DNA of 19,707 nucleotides from UBA11524 sp963590165 (GTDB lineage: Bacteria > Bacillota > Clostridia > Christensenellales > Aristaeellaceae): positions 1-19,707 of the forward strand of contig CAVANO010000009.1 in NCBI GenBank assembly GCA_963590165.1. The letters are read 5' to 3'. Positions 14,108 to 19,707 of this stretch are shown in pieces. The notes under the pieces were generated by a model, which saw only the letters and a program-made list of their open reading frames with translations, was not told the DNA's origin and made no database searches. Numbering within the stretch: position 1 is the first letter of the stretch; each line of letters opens with the position of its first letter. The position numbers were made by a program, and so were the translations under genes.

Positions 14108-14641
14108 ATGGCGGACAAAAAGCGCTGTCTGATTGTCGTAGACTACCAGAAGGACTTTGTGGACGGTTCGCTCGGCTTTGATGCGGCTGTGCAACTCGAC
14201 CACGGGATTGCTGAGGAAGTTCGGCGATATCACCGCAGCGGCGATGATGTCATTTTCACCCTTGACACGCATGGCGAGGACTACCTGTCCACGCAGGAAG
14301 GGCAAAACCTGCCTGTTCCGCACTGCATCGCCGGTACAGACGGGCATCAGCTTTACGGCGAAACGGCTTCCTGCCGCACGTCAAAGGATGTCATCTTCCA
14401 GAAGCCGGCCTTCGGCTCAATGGCGCTGGCAGAATATCTCCGTGCACATCCTTTTCAGGAAATTGAGCTGGTCGGTGTTGTGACGAATATCTGTGTTCTC
14501 TCGAACGCGGTGCTGTGCAAGGCAGCCTTGCCGGAAGCACGCGTGTCCGTCAAGGCATCGCTCTGCGCCTCCAATGACACTTCTCTGCATGAAGCAGCAC
14601 TTGCCGTCCTGCGCGGCATTCAGGTGCAAGTGATTGAATGA
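14108..14641 (+). CDS. pncA: Nicotinamidase-like cysteine hydrolase (isochorismatase family)
   Basis: A 177-aa cytoplasmic hydrolase. ATG 14108 has AGGAGG (14095-14100) 7 nt upstream. The isochorismatase-like fold shows IVVDYQKDFVDG with Asp12, QKPAF with Lys99 and VVTNICVLSNAV with Cys129, the expected catalytic triad. LDTHGEDYL (Asp53, His55) and VPHCIAGTDG (His72) fit the metal site and active-site loop of nicotinamidases. The reaction is nicotinamide to nicotinate plus ammonia. The next gene encodes nicotinate phosphoribosyltransferase, which consumes that nicotinate, and its ATG overlaps this stop codon; this context is the main reason to prefer nicotinamidase over other family members. 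Confidence 0.88.
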   Translation: MADKKRCLIVVDYQKDFVDGSLGFDAAVQLDHGIAEEVRRYHRSGDDVIFTLDTHGEDYLSTQEGQNLPVPHCIAGTDGHQLYGETASCRTSKDVIFQKPAFGSMALAEYLRAHPFQEIELVGVVTNICVLSNAVLCKAALPEARVSVKASLCASNDTSLHEAALAVLRGIQVQVIE

Positions 14642-16107
14642 ATAAGGACGGGGATAGAAGCATGATGAATGATAACGAAAATCTCACAATGCTCTGTGAT
14701 TTCTATGAGCTAACCATGGGCAACGGCTACTACCGCAACGGCTTCTACAAGCGGAACGTGTACTTCGACGTGTTCTTCCGCAACGTGCCGGATGGCGGCG
14801 GCTTCGCGATTGCTGCAGGTCTGGAGCAGATTGTCGAATATATCCAGCAGTTACACTTCACTGACAGCGATCTCGAATATCTCCGCGGCAAGGGGATCTT
14901 TGACGAGGGTTTTCTCGATTATCTGAAGCATTTCAAGTTCCACGGCGATATCTATGCCGTGCCGGAAGGAACACCCGTCTTTCCGGGTGAGCCGTTGCTG
15001 ACCGTCCGTGCGCCTGCCATCGAGGCTCAGCTGATTGAGACATACCTGCTGCTGGCCATCAACCATCAGTCGCTGATTGCTACGAAGGCAAACCGTATCG
15101 TCCGCAGCGCACAAGGCCGTACCGTGCTGGAATTCGGTTCCCGCCGTGCGCAGGGTGTCGGCGGTGCTGTTATCGGCGCACGTGCAGCATATATCGGCGG
15201 CGTTGCGGGCACTGCCTGCACACTGACGGACGTGCTTTACGGCGTACCGGCAGGCGGCACGATGGCTCATTCGTGGGTGCAGATGTTTGACAGCGAGTAC
15301 GAGGCGTTTAAAACGTACTGCGAGCTGTATCCGGACAACGCAACACTGCTGGTTGATACGTATAACACGCTCAAGTCCGGCATTCCCAACGCCATTCGCG
15401 CCTTCAAGGAGGTTCTGCTGCCGCGCGGCATCACCAACTGCGCCATCCGCCTCGATTCCGGCGACATCTCGTACCTGTCCAAGAAGGCACGCAAGATGCT
15501 CGATGAGGCAGGATTGCCGAATTGCAAGATTACCGCATCCAACTCGCTGGACGAATACCTCATCCGCGACCTGATGATGCAGGGCGCACAGGTCGACACG
15601 TTCGGTGTTGGCGAACGGTTGATTACGAGCAAATCCAACCCTGTCTTCGGCGGCGTATATAAGCTGGTCGCGGTCGAGGACGAACAAGGAAACATCATCC
15701 CGAAAATCAAAATCAGCGAGAATACAGCAAAGATTACCAATCCGCACTTCAAGCGCCTGTATCGCCTGTATGACCGCGAGAGCGGCAAGGCGATTGCTGA
15801 TGAGCTGACGTTGCGCGACGAAGTAATTGACGAAACGAAACCGCACGTGATTTTCGACCAGAATGCGACGTGGAAGACGAAGGAACTGACGGACTTCACC
15901 GTCCGCGAATTGCAAGTGCCGATTTTCCAGAACGGCGAGCTTGTCTATAATCTGCCTTCACTGCAGGATATCAAGGCATACTGCCGCCAGCAGATCCACA
16001 CACTGTGGGACGAGGTCAAACGCTTCGAAAATCCGCATACGTACTATGTCGACCTTTCCAAGAAGCTCTGGGACATCAAGCGCGGCTTACTGGAGGCTGC
16101 GAAGTAA
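14638..16107 (+). CDS. pncB: Nicotinate phosphoribosyltransferase
   Basis: Up to 489 aa; converts nicotinate and PRPP, with ATP, to nicotinate mononucleotide in the Preiss-Handler route of NAD synthesis. ATG 14638 overlaps the upstream stop (ATGA), implying translational coupling; ATG 14662, after AAGGACGGGG, would shorten the protein by 8 residues and is equally possible. Family motifs: LCDFYELTMGNGYY near the N-terminus, FPGEPLLTVRAPAIEAQLIET, LEFGSRRAQG, GTMAHSWVQMF with the His expected to be phosphorylated, IRLDSGDISYLSKKARKML, and DTFGVGERLITSKSNPVFGG. Length and domain order are typical. Partner of the nicotinamidase-like gene; the GH31 gene follows after 27 nt. Confidence 0.97.
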   Translation: MNKDGDRSMMNDNENLTMLCDFYELTMGNGYYRNGFYKRNVYFDVFFRNVPDGGGFAIAAGLEQIVEYIQQLHFTDSDLEYLRGKGIFDEGFLDYLKHFKFHGDIYAVPEGTPVFPGEPLLTVRAPAIEAQLIETYLLLAINHQSLIATKANRIVRSAQGRTVLEFGSRRAQGVGGAVIGARAAYIGGVAGTACTLTDVLYGVPAGGTMAHSWVQMFDSEYEAFKTYCELYPDNATLLVDTYNTLKSGIPNAIRAFKEVLLPRGITNCAIRLDSGDISYLSKKARKMLDEAGLPNCKITASNSLDEYLIRDLMMQGAQVDTFGVGERLITSKSNPVFGGVYKLVAVEDEQGNIIPKIKISENTAKITNPHFKRLYRLYDRESGKAIADELTLRDEVIDETKPHVIFDQNATWKTKELTDFTVRELQVPIFQNGELVYNLPSLQDIKAYCRQQIHTLWDEVKRFENPHTYYVDLSKKLWDIKRGLLEAAK

Positions 16108-16134
16108 GCAGCCGTTGCCGAAGGAGGTTCACCC

Positions 16135-18204
16135 ATGATCGTTTCGCAAGAAGGCACACGCCTTGTCATCCGTGACGGACGCAGCATCTGCTGGATCGAC
16201 CCGTGGGGCTGCGATTCCCTGCGCGTCCGCATGAGTGCCGTCCCTGAGATGGACACGCACGATTGGGCGCTGACAGAACCGGTCAGCAGCAATGATGTCC
16301 GCATCGACAGCCGGGAAATCGACACAACCGACCCATGGTATCAAGGCGAGGAGTGGAAGCAATACCACCGCACCGGCATCGAGTGGACGATGACAAACGG
16401 CAAAATCTCCGCGTGTGTGTCCGATGAAGGCTGGCTGACGTTCCTGAATCAGCATGGTGATGTGCTGACCGCCGAATACTGGCGCAACCGCGACCGCATC
16501 AATCGCTACTGCGCACCGTTGCGCATTCCAGCGCGTGAGCTGAAGCCTGTTCCCGGCAGCACGGATTTTGCACTGACCGCGCGCTTTGAGGCATACGACG
16601 ACGAAATGATTTTCGGCATGGGACAGTACCAGCACCGCCATCTGAACAAAAAGGGCGCGATTCTGGAACTGGCGCACCGCAATTCGCAGGCAAGCGTGCC
16701 GTTCTTCGTATCCAGCCGCGGCTATGGCTTCCTGTGGAACAATCCGGCAATCGGCACCGCTGCCTTCGGCACGAATGTCACCGAATGGACGGCGCGGTCC
16801 ACCAAGAAGCTGGACTATTTTATCACTGCCGGCGATACACCTGCCGACATTGAGGCGAATTACACCGCCGCCACAGGGCGCACGCCCATGATGCCCGAAT
16901 ACGGCATGGGTTATTGGCAGTGCAAACTCCGCTACCGCACGCAGGAGGAACTGCTCAATGTTGCCCGTGAGATGAAGAAACGCGGCTTGCCACTCGATGC
17001 CATCGTCATCGACTTCTTCCACTGGACACGTCAGGGCGATTTTCGCTTCGAGCCGCGCGATTGGCCTGACCCGCAAGCGATGGTTGATGAGCTAAAGACC
17101 ATGGGCGTCGAGACGGTCGTTTCCGTCTGGCCGACCATCGATGAGAAGAGTGTCAATTTCAGCGAAATGGCCTCAAAGGGGCTGCTTGTCACAGCTGACC
17201 GTGGTAATGCCATCGTCATGACGTGGATGGGCAATACGTGCTTCTTTGACGCTACGAATCCCGATGCACAGAAGTTTGTCTGGGAACGTTGCCGCGAAAA
17301 TTATTACCGATATGGCATCCGCTGTTTCTGGCTCGATGAGGCTGAGCCCGAATACGGTCCGTATGACTTTGACCTCTACCGCTATTACGCTGGTCCCGCG
17401 CTGCAATGCTCCAACATTTACCCGGTTGGATACGCCAAGGGCTTCTATGAGGGACTGAAGGCTGCCGGCGAAACTGACATCCTCTCTCTCGTGCGCTGCG
17501 CATGGGCAGGCAGTCAGAAGTACGCCGTGCTGACTTGGTCAGGTGATATTCACTCCTCCTTCCGTGCGATGCGTGAACAGCTGCAAGCTGGTTTGAGCAT
17601 GGGCATGGCAGGTATTCCTTGGTGGACGAGCGACATCGGCGGCTTTCTCGGCGGTGAAATCGACAATCCTGACTTCCGCGAGCTGCTCGTACGCTGGTTC
17701 CAGTGGTCATGCTTCTGCCCGGTGTTCCGCATGCACGGCGAACGCAATCCATGGTATGAGCGCGAGCAGGAATATATCAACAATGTCCGGCAACTCACCA
17801 GCGGTCAGAGCAATGAGGTCTGGTCATTCGGCGAGGATGCCTATGAAATTCTCAGAAAGTACCTGTTCGTCCGCGAGAACATGCGTCCCTACATTCGCCG
17901 CACCATGCGTCAAGCGCATGAGCACGGCGATCCTGTCATGCGTCCCCTGTTCTATGATTTTCCTGCTGACAAGCATGCATGGCAGGTGGAGGATGCGTAC
18001 CTGTTCGGTTCTGACGTGCTGGTTGCACCGGTTCTCGAAGCCGGGCAAACGGCTCGCGATGTGTATCTTCCTGCCGGCACCGATTGGGTTGATGCTGCTT
18101 CCGGTGCGGTCTATTCCGGAGGACAAACCATCCGCATGAACGCGCCGCTTGACACGATTCCTGTGCTCATCCGCAAGGGCAGTGATGTGATGATTTACAA
18201 TTGA
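16135..18204 (+). CDS. Glycoside hydrolase family 31 (alpha-xylosidase/alpha-glucosidase-like)
   Basis: A 689-aa enzyme without signal peptide, so cytoplasmic. ATG 16135 follows AAGGAGG by 7 nt. N-terminal beta domain ~1-240, then the catalytic barrel from PEYGMGYWQCKLRYRTQEEL (~254). Candidate nucleophile Asp401 is in FWLDEAEPEYG, candidate acid/base Asp471 in WSGDIHSSF; GIPWWTSDIGGF (493-504) and FRMHGERNPW (531-540) are further GH31 signatures. A small C-terminal beta domain ends the protein. The FWLDEAEPE form of the nucleophile motif is common in alpha-xylosidase-like members, but the substrate (alpha-glucosides, isoprimeverose or others) is not settled by sequence. It lies 27 nt after pncB, apparently in the same transcript, and is followed by a strong terminator; a functional link to NAD salvage is not evident. 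Confidence 0.95.
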   Translation: MIVSQEGTRLVIRDGRSICWIDPWGCDSLRVRMSAVPEMDTHDWALTEPVSSNDVRIDSREIDTTDPWYQGEEWKQYHRTGIEWTMTNGKISACVSDEGWLTFLNQHGDVLTAEYWRNRDRINRYCAPLRIPARELKPVPGSTDFALTARFEAYDDEMIFGMGQYQHRHLNKKGAILELAHRNSQASVPFFVSSRGYGFLWNNPAIGTAAFGTNVTEWTARSTKKLDYFITAGDTPADIEANYTAATGRTPMMPEYGMGYWQCKLRYRTQEELLNVAREMKKRGLPLDAIVIDFFHWTRQGDFRFEPRDWPDPQAMVDELKTMGVETVVSVWPTIDEKSVNFSEMASKGLLVTADRGNAIVMTWMGNTCFFDATNPDAQKFVWERCRENYYRYGIRCFWLDEAEPEYGPYDFDLYRYYAGPALQCSNIYPVGYAKGFYEGLKAAGETDILSLVRCAWAGSQKYAVLTWSGDIHSSFRAMREQLQAGLSMGMAGIPWWTSDIGGFLGGEIDNPDFRELLVRWFQWSCFCPVFRMHGERNPWYEREQEYINNVRQLTSGQSNEVWSFGEDAYEILRKYLFVRENMRPYIRRTMRQAHEHGDPVMRPLFYDFPADKHAWQVEDAYLFGSDVLVAPVLEAGQTARDVYLPAGTDWVDAASGAVYSGGQTIRMNAPLDTIPVLIRKGSDVMIYN

Positions 18205-18210
18205 TTCCTA

Positions 18211-18246
18211 AATGGCTCTGTTGAAACAAACAGAGCCGTTTTTATT
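18211..18246 (+). terminator. Terminator of the pncA-pncB-GH31 unit
   Basis: GGCTCTGTT (18214-18222) pairs with AACAGAGCC (18229-18237), loop GAAACA, extended by a G-U and two A-T pairs, followed by a T-rich tail (18239-18246). Confidence 0.88.
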
Positions 18247-18250
18247 TGCA

Positions 18251-18283
18251 TCAGAAAAGAGGACTGCTGTTTTGCAGCAGTCC
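18251..18283 (-). terminator. Terminator of the minus-strand gene remnant
   Basis: A 9-bp perfect stem (18261-18269 with 18275-18283) with a 5-nt loop. On the minus strand it is followed by TCTTTTCTGA and lies 17 nt after the stop codon of the remnant at 18300. On the plus strand the following bases are not T-rich. Confidence 0.7.
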
Positions 18284-18299
18284 CCTGGGAATATGTTGA

Positions 18300-18458
18300 T
18301 TACTCAGAGATGGTGATGGTGCCGGTCAGACCGCCGATGGTGATCGTGTGCTCACCAGCAGTGTCGAACGTAATGTCCATCTGCAGGACACGCCAGCTGC
18401 CAGCCGTCAGCGCCATGATCTTTTCGTTCAGATCTTTTTGGTCGATCAGGAAAAAAGA
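18300..18458 (-). pseudogene. C-terminal remnant of an unknown (probably surface) protein
   Basis: On the minus strand an open stretch ending in TAA at 18302-18300 encodes about 45 plausible residues (IMALTAGSWRVLQMDITFDT, then AGEHTITIGGLTGTITISE). The alternating beta-strand pattern, rich in Thr, Ile and Gly, looks like the end of an extracellular beta-sandwich domain. A TGA at 18461-18459 closes the frame upstream, there is no start with a ribosome binding site, and a normal-looking terminator follows. The coding-like sequence stops at an inverted repeat at 18431-18460. I infer a 5'-deleted gene; the family is not identifiable. Confidence 0.5.
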
Positions 18459-18460
18459 TC
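18431..18460. repeat. Inverted repeat at the broken end of the gene remnant
   Basis: GATCTTTTT (18431-18439) and AAAAAGATC (18452-18460) are perfect inverted copies with 12 bp between them. A further GATCTTTTC copy lies at 18418-18426. The following ~70 bp up to 18528 are AT-rich and hold nothing I can identify. Confidence 0.55.
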
Positions 18461-18528
18461 ATTTCAGCAGGAATAATCAATCAGAAAATCAGGCACATTG
18501 ATAGCAAATTCATTCACTTGTCGGAAGG

Positions 18529-18903
18529 TTACACGTCATCGTCATCCTTCCAGACTTCCAGCACCGCCCAGCGCATCAGAAAATCGCCGAAGGTACCGTC
18601 TGCAAGGCACTTATGCGGCGCTGGCGACAGCAGAATCTGTTCGAGCAGAAACGTAATGCAGCCGCGTGCTTCATCGCGTGTCAGCCGATCAGGGGAGTAA
18701 TGACGGCATTTCTTGTACACAGCGAAGAAATTGCCATCCGTCCGCATCAGAAAATCAGGGTCATCGCAGACTGCCTGCACCCACGCCTGCCATGCCGGTT
18801 CATCCGTGATTTTCATAGGGTCAAGCTCATGGTCAATATCCTCGCTGTAATCGCTTAACATGTTGCAACAAGCAATGCTAAGATCGAGTAGACTTTTGCT
18901 CAC
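18529..18903 (-). CDS. Small acidic hypothetical protein
   Basis: A 124-aa cytoplasmic protein. The GTG start (18903-18901) is supported by GGAAGG 8 nt upstream and by a promoter whose -10 lies at 18942-18937; an in-frame ATG at 18972 is upstream of that promoter and cannot be the start. Residues include DEPAWQAWVQAVCDDPDFL, a central Lys/Arg segment (AVYKKCRHYSPDRLTRDEAR), DGTFGDFLMRWAVLE and a C-terminal WKDDDDV tail. The W..W...DP..L pattern and the later G.F..FL..W faintly recall small DUF6508-type proteins, but this is only a resemblance. No membrane segment or catalytic motif. Monocistronic; its downstream neighbour on this strand is the gene remnant. Confidence 0.72.
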   Translation of the reverse strand: MSKSLLDLSIACCNMLSDYSEDIDHELDPMKITDEPAWQAWVQAVCDDPDFLMRTDGNFFAVYKKCRHYSPDRLTRDEARGCITFLLEQILLSPAPHKCLADGTFGDFLMRWAVLEVWKDDDDV

Positions 18904-18936
18904 GCCGGTGACCTTCCTTTCTGCAACTTCCTCCCT

Positions 18937-18965
18937 ACTATAACGCTTTCGCTGCAGCAAGTCAA
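18937..18965 (-). promoter_or_regulatory. Promoter of the small acidic protein gene
   Basis: On the minus strand, TTGACT (18965-18960), a 17-bp spacer and TATAGT (18942-18937). Transcription should start near 18930, giving a ~27-nt leader with the ribosome binding site in it. Confidence 0.75.
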
Positions 18966-19023
18966 GCAACAAAACAAAGAAGAATTACGCTGACTGTCGA
19001 GTGACAAAAATTCAATTTGCCTC

Positions 19024-19052
19024 TTGACAAGCGGCAGGATTCGTAATATAAT
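19024..19052 (+). promoter_or_regulatory. Consensus promoter of tRNA-Ser
   Basis: TTGACA (19024-19029), a 17-bp spacer and TATAAT (19047-19052): an exact sigma-A consensus at optimal spacing, as usual for stable RNA genes. The leader contains GTTGCGA (19059-19065) and TCGCAAC (19074-19080), a 7-bp hairpin with an 8-nt loop before the tRNA. Confidence 0.88.
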
Positions 19053-19092
19053 AGTGATGTTGCGAATGACCGATCGCAACACAATTGAAGAT

Positions 19093-19180
19093 GGAGAGTT
19101 GGCTGAGTGGTCTAAGGCGCACGACTGGAAATCGTGTGAGGGCTTATACCCCTCCTAGGGTTCAAATCCCTAACTCTCCG
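19093..19180 (+). tRNA. tRNA-Ser (anticodon GGA)
   Basis: An 88-nt class II tRNA. The acceptor stem GGAGAGT pairs with ACTCTCC, with discriminator G at 19180. The anticodon stem CACGA/TCGTG (19120-19124, 19132-19136) encloses the loop CTGGAAA with anticodon GGA at 19127-19129, reading UCC and UCU. A long variable arm and the T-arm GGGTTCAAATCCC follow. CCA is not encoded. It has its own consensus promoter and terminator. Confidence 0.96.
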
Positions 19181-19187
19181 CACTTGA

Positions 19188-19234
19188 GAAGGTGCTCAGG
19201 CTTTTGAAACAAAGGCTTGGGCACCTTCCTTTTT
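19188..19234 (+). terminator. Terminator of tRNA-Ser
   Basis: An 18-bp stem (19188-19205 with 19211-19228, three G-U pairs), a 5-nt loop and a T5 run (19230-19234). Confidence 0.9.
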
Positions 19235-19256
19235 GTGATGATTCCACTGCAACAGC

Positions 19257-19300
19257 AAAAATGTCCGGCTCCCGACATCAGGAACGGGAACCGGACGTTT
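19257..19300 (-). terminator. Terminator of the last minus-strand ORF
   Basis: A stem of about 16 bp (19259-19274 with 19285-19300, one C-A mismatch and one G-U pair) with a 10-nt loop. On the minus strand it is followed by T5 and lies 24 nt after the stop codon at 19324. Confidence 0.75.
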
Positions 19301-19323
19301 CTGCTTTTGCGAAGGTGTTGGCG

Positions 19324-19623
19324 TTACTTGATGATTTTTTTGATGGCGTTCACGACGTTGCTGACCAGGTTGCGATAAGGCTGCAGAAGAATTTCCTTCA
19401 CTTTGGAAGGGGTTACTGTATTTTGTGCTTTGGAAGGGATCGTTTTAGTTTGCGTTTGGGAAGAATCTGCTTCGCTTGACGTACTTGGGAAGGCCTCCTC
19501 AAGGCGCTTGACGACATCATTCTCTGCACGATAATAAAGGTCAAGAAGCGCTTGACTTTCTTCTAACGTATATTCTTCTGGCAAATGATATGTCCAGGCA
19601 ATTGGGTGATACTCGCTGTCCAA
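19324..19623 (-). CDS. Hypothetical protein, possibly 5'-truncated
   Basis: The open frame runs from a TGA at 19671-19669 down to the stop at 19324; the only usual start codon in it is a TTG at 19623 (99 aa), with a weak AAGAAG upstream. The coding-like sequence seems to extend above the TTG (EHFNRVLRNQEDL), so the gene may have lost its 5' end or be frameshifted near 19669. The product has an acidic N-terminal part (YHLPEEYTLEESQALLDLYY), a Ser/Thr/Gln-rich linker and a basic amphipathic C-terminus (NLVSNVVNAIKKIIK). No family recognised. Base composition is more AT-rich than the rest of the window, which hints at different ancestry. A terminator follows it. Confidence 0.5.
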   Translation of the reverse strand: MDSEYHPIAWTYHLPEEYTLEESQALLDLYYRAENDVVKRLEEAFPSTSSEADSSQTQTKTIPSKAQNTVTPSKVKEILLQPYRNLVSNVVNAIKKIIK

Positions 19624-19642
19624 TAGATCTTCTTGATTACGA

Positions 19643-19672
19643 AGTACACGATTGAAGTGCTCCCCTTGTCAA
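19643..19672 (-). promoter_or_regulatory. Weak candidate promoter of the last minus-strand ORF
   Basis: On the minus strand, a perfect TTGACA (19672-19667), an 18-bp spacer and a poor -10, TGTACT (19648-19643). If used, it would favour a complete gene starting at the TTG at 19623. The remaining bases to 19707 show nothing identifiable. Confidence 0.3.
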
Positions 19673-19707
19673 GTACAATTTTGATTTGGTTAGGGTAAAA
19701 TCTAGAG

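Noticed and set aside
16129..17076. Minus-strand open frame of 315 codons opposite the GH31 gene (and similar ones opposite ppaC and the alpha/beta hydrolase)
   Set aside because: Each overlaps a gene with intact catalytic motifs and shows antisense codon bias only.

Overview
The window looks like a chromosomal segment of a moderately GC-rich (roughly mid-50s percent by eye) member of the Bacillota, most likely class Clostridia. The reasons are strong AGGAGG-type ribosome binding sites, near-consensus sigma-A promoters (one is an exact TTGACA-17-TATAAT), a CBS/DRTGG-type family II pyrophosphatase, formate-tetrahydrofolate ligase, a VanW-like exported protein and tRNA-Ser without an encoded CCA. 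Species cannot be named from sequence alone. Nearly all of it is ordinary, densely packed core gene content; I see no phage, CRISPR array or intact insertion sequence.

Layout. 1-93: 3' end of a 5S rRNA gene (end of an rRNA operon) and its terminator. 111-158: three 16-bp tandem repeats. 186-1404: promoter and exported VanW-domain protein. 1547-6258: a tight four-gene cluster (exported CHAP/peptidoglycan-binding protein, CBS-domain Mn-dependent pyrophosphatase, exported 435-aa protein of unknown function, exported alpha/beta hydrolase) closed by a bidirectional terminator at 6270-6311. 6411-9444 minus: bifunctional NAD(P)H-hydrate repair enzyme and dnaA, each with its own promoter. 9445-9875: the divergent dnaA intergenic region with a convergent pair of DnaA boxes, a candidate origin. 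9876-12013: unknown 151-aa protein, ZnuA-like metal-binding protein and SurE nucleotidase in one apparent operon. 12062-13855: fhs with its own promoter and terminator. 13911-14019: a MITE-like inverted-repeat element. 14046-18246: nicotinamidase-like hydrolase, nicotinate phosphoribosyltransferase and a GH31 glycosidase in one transcription unit. 18261-19707: a less dense, more AT-rich tail with a gene remnant, a small minus-strand acidic protein, tRNA-Ser(GGA) and a short unknown ORF.

Together the genes suggest NAD salvage (pncA-like, pncB) and NAD(P)HX repair (nnr), one-carbon metabolism (fhs), pyrophosphate and nucleotide turnover (ppaC, surE), replication initiation (dnaA) and exported cell-wall or surface functions. 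The most interesting non-coding signals are an identical 16-bp palindromic block (core TTTTCCGGAAAA) in the promoters of nnr and fhs, the dnaA upstream region with repeated GCGAAAA heptamers around DnaA boxes, and the element upstream of the NAD salvage operon. No obviously new multi-gene system was found; the best candidates for undescribed function are the exported 435-aa protein (4121-5428) and the 151-aa protein divergent from dnaA (9876-10331).
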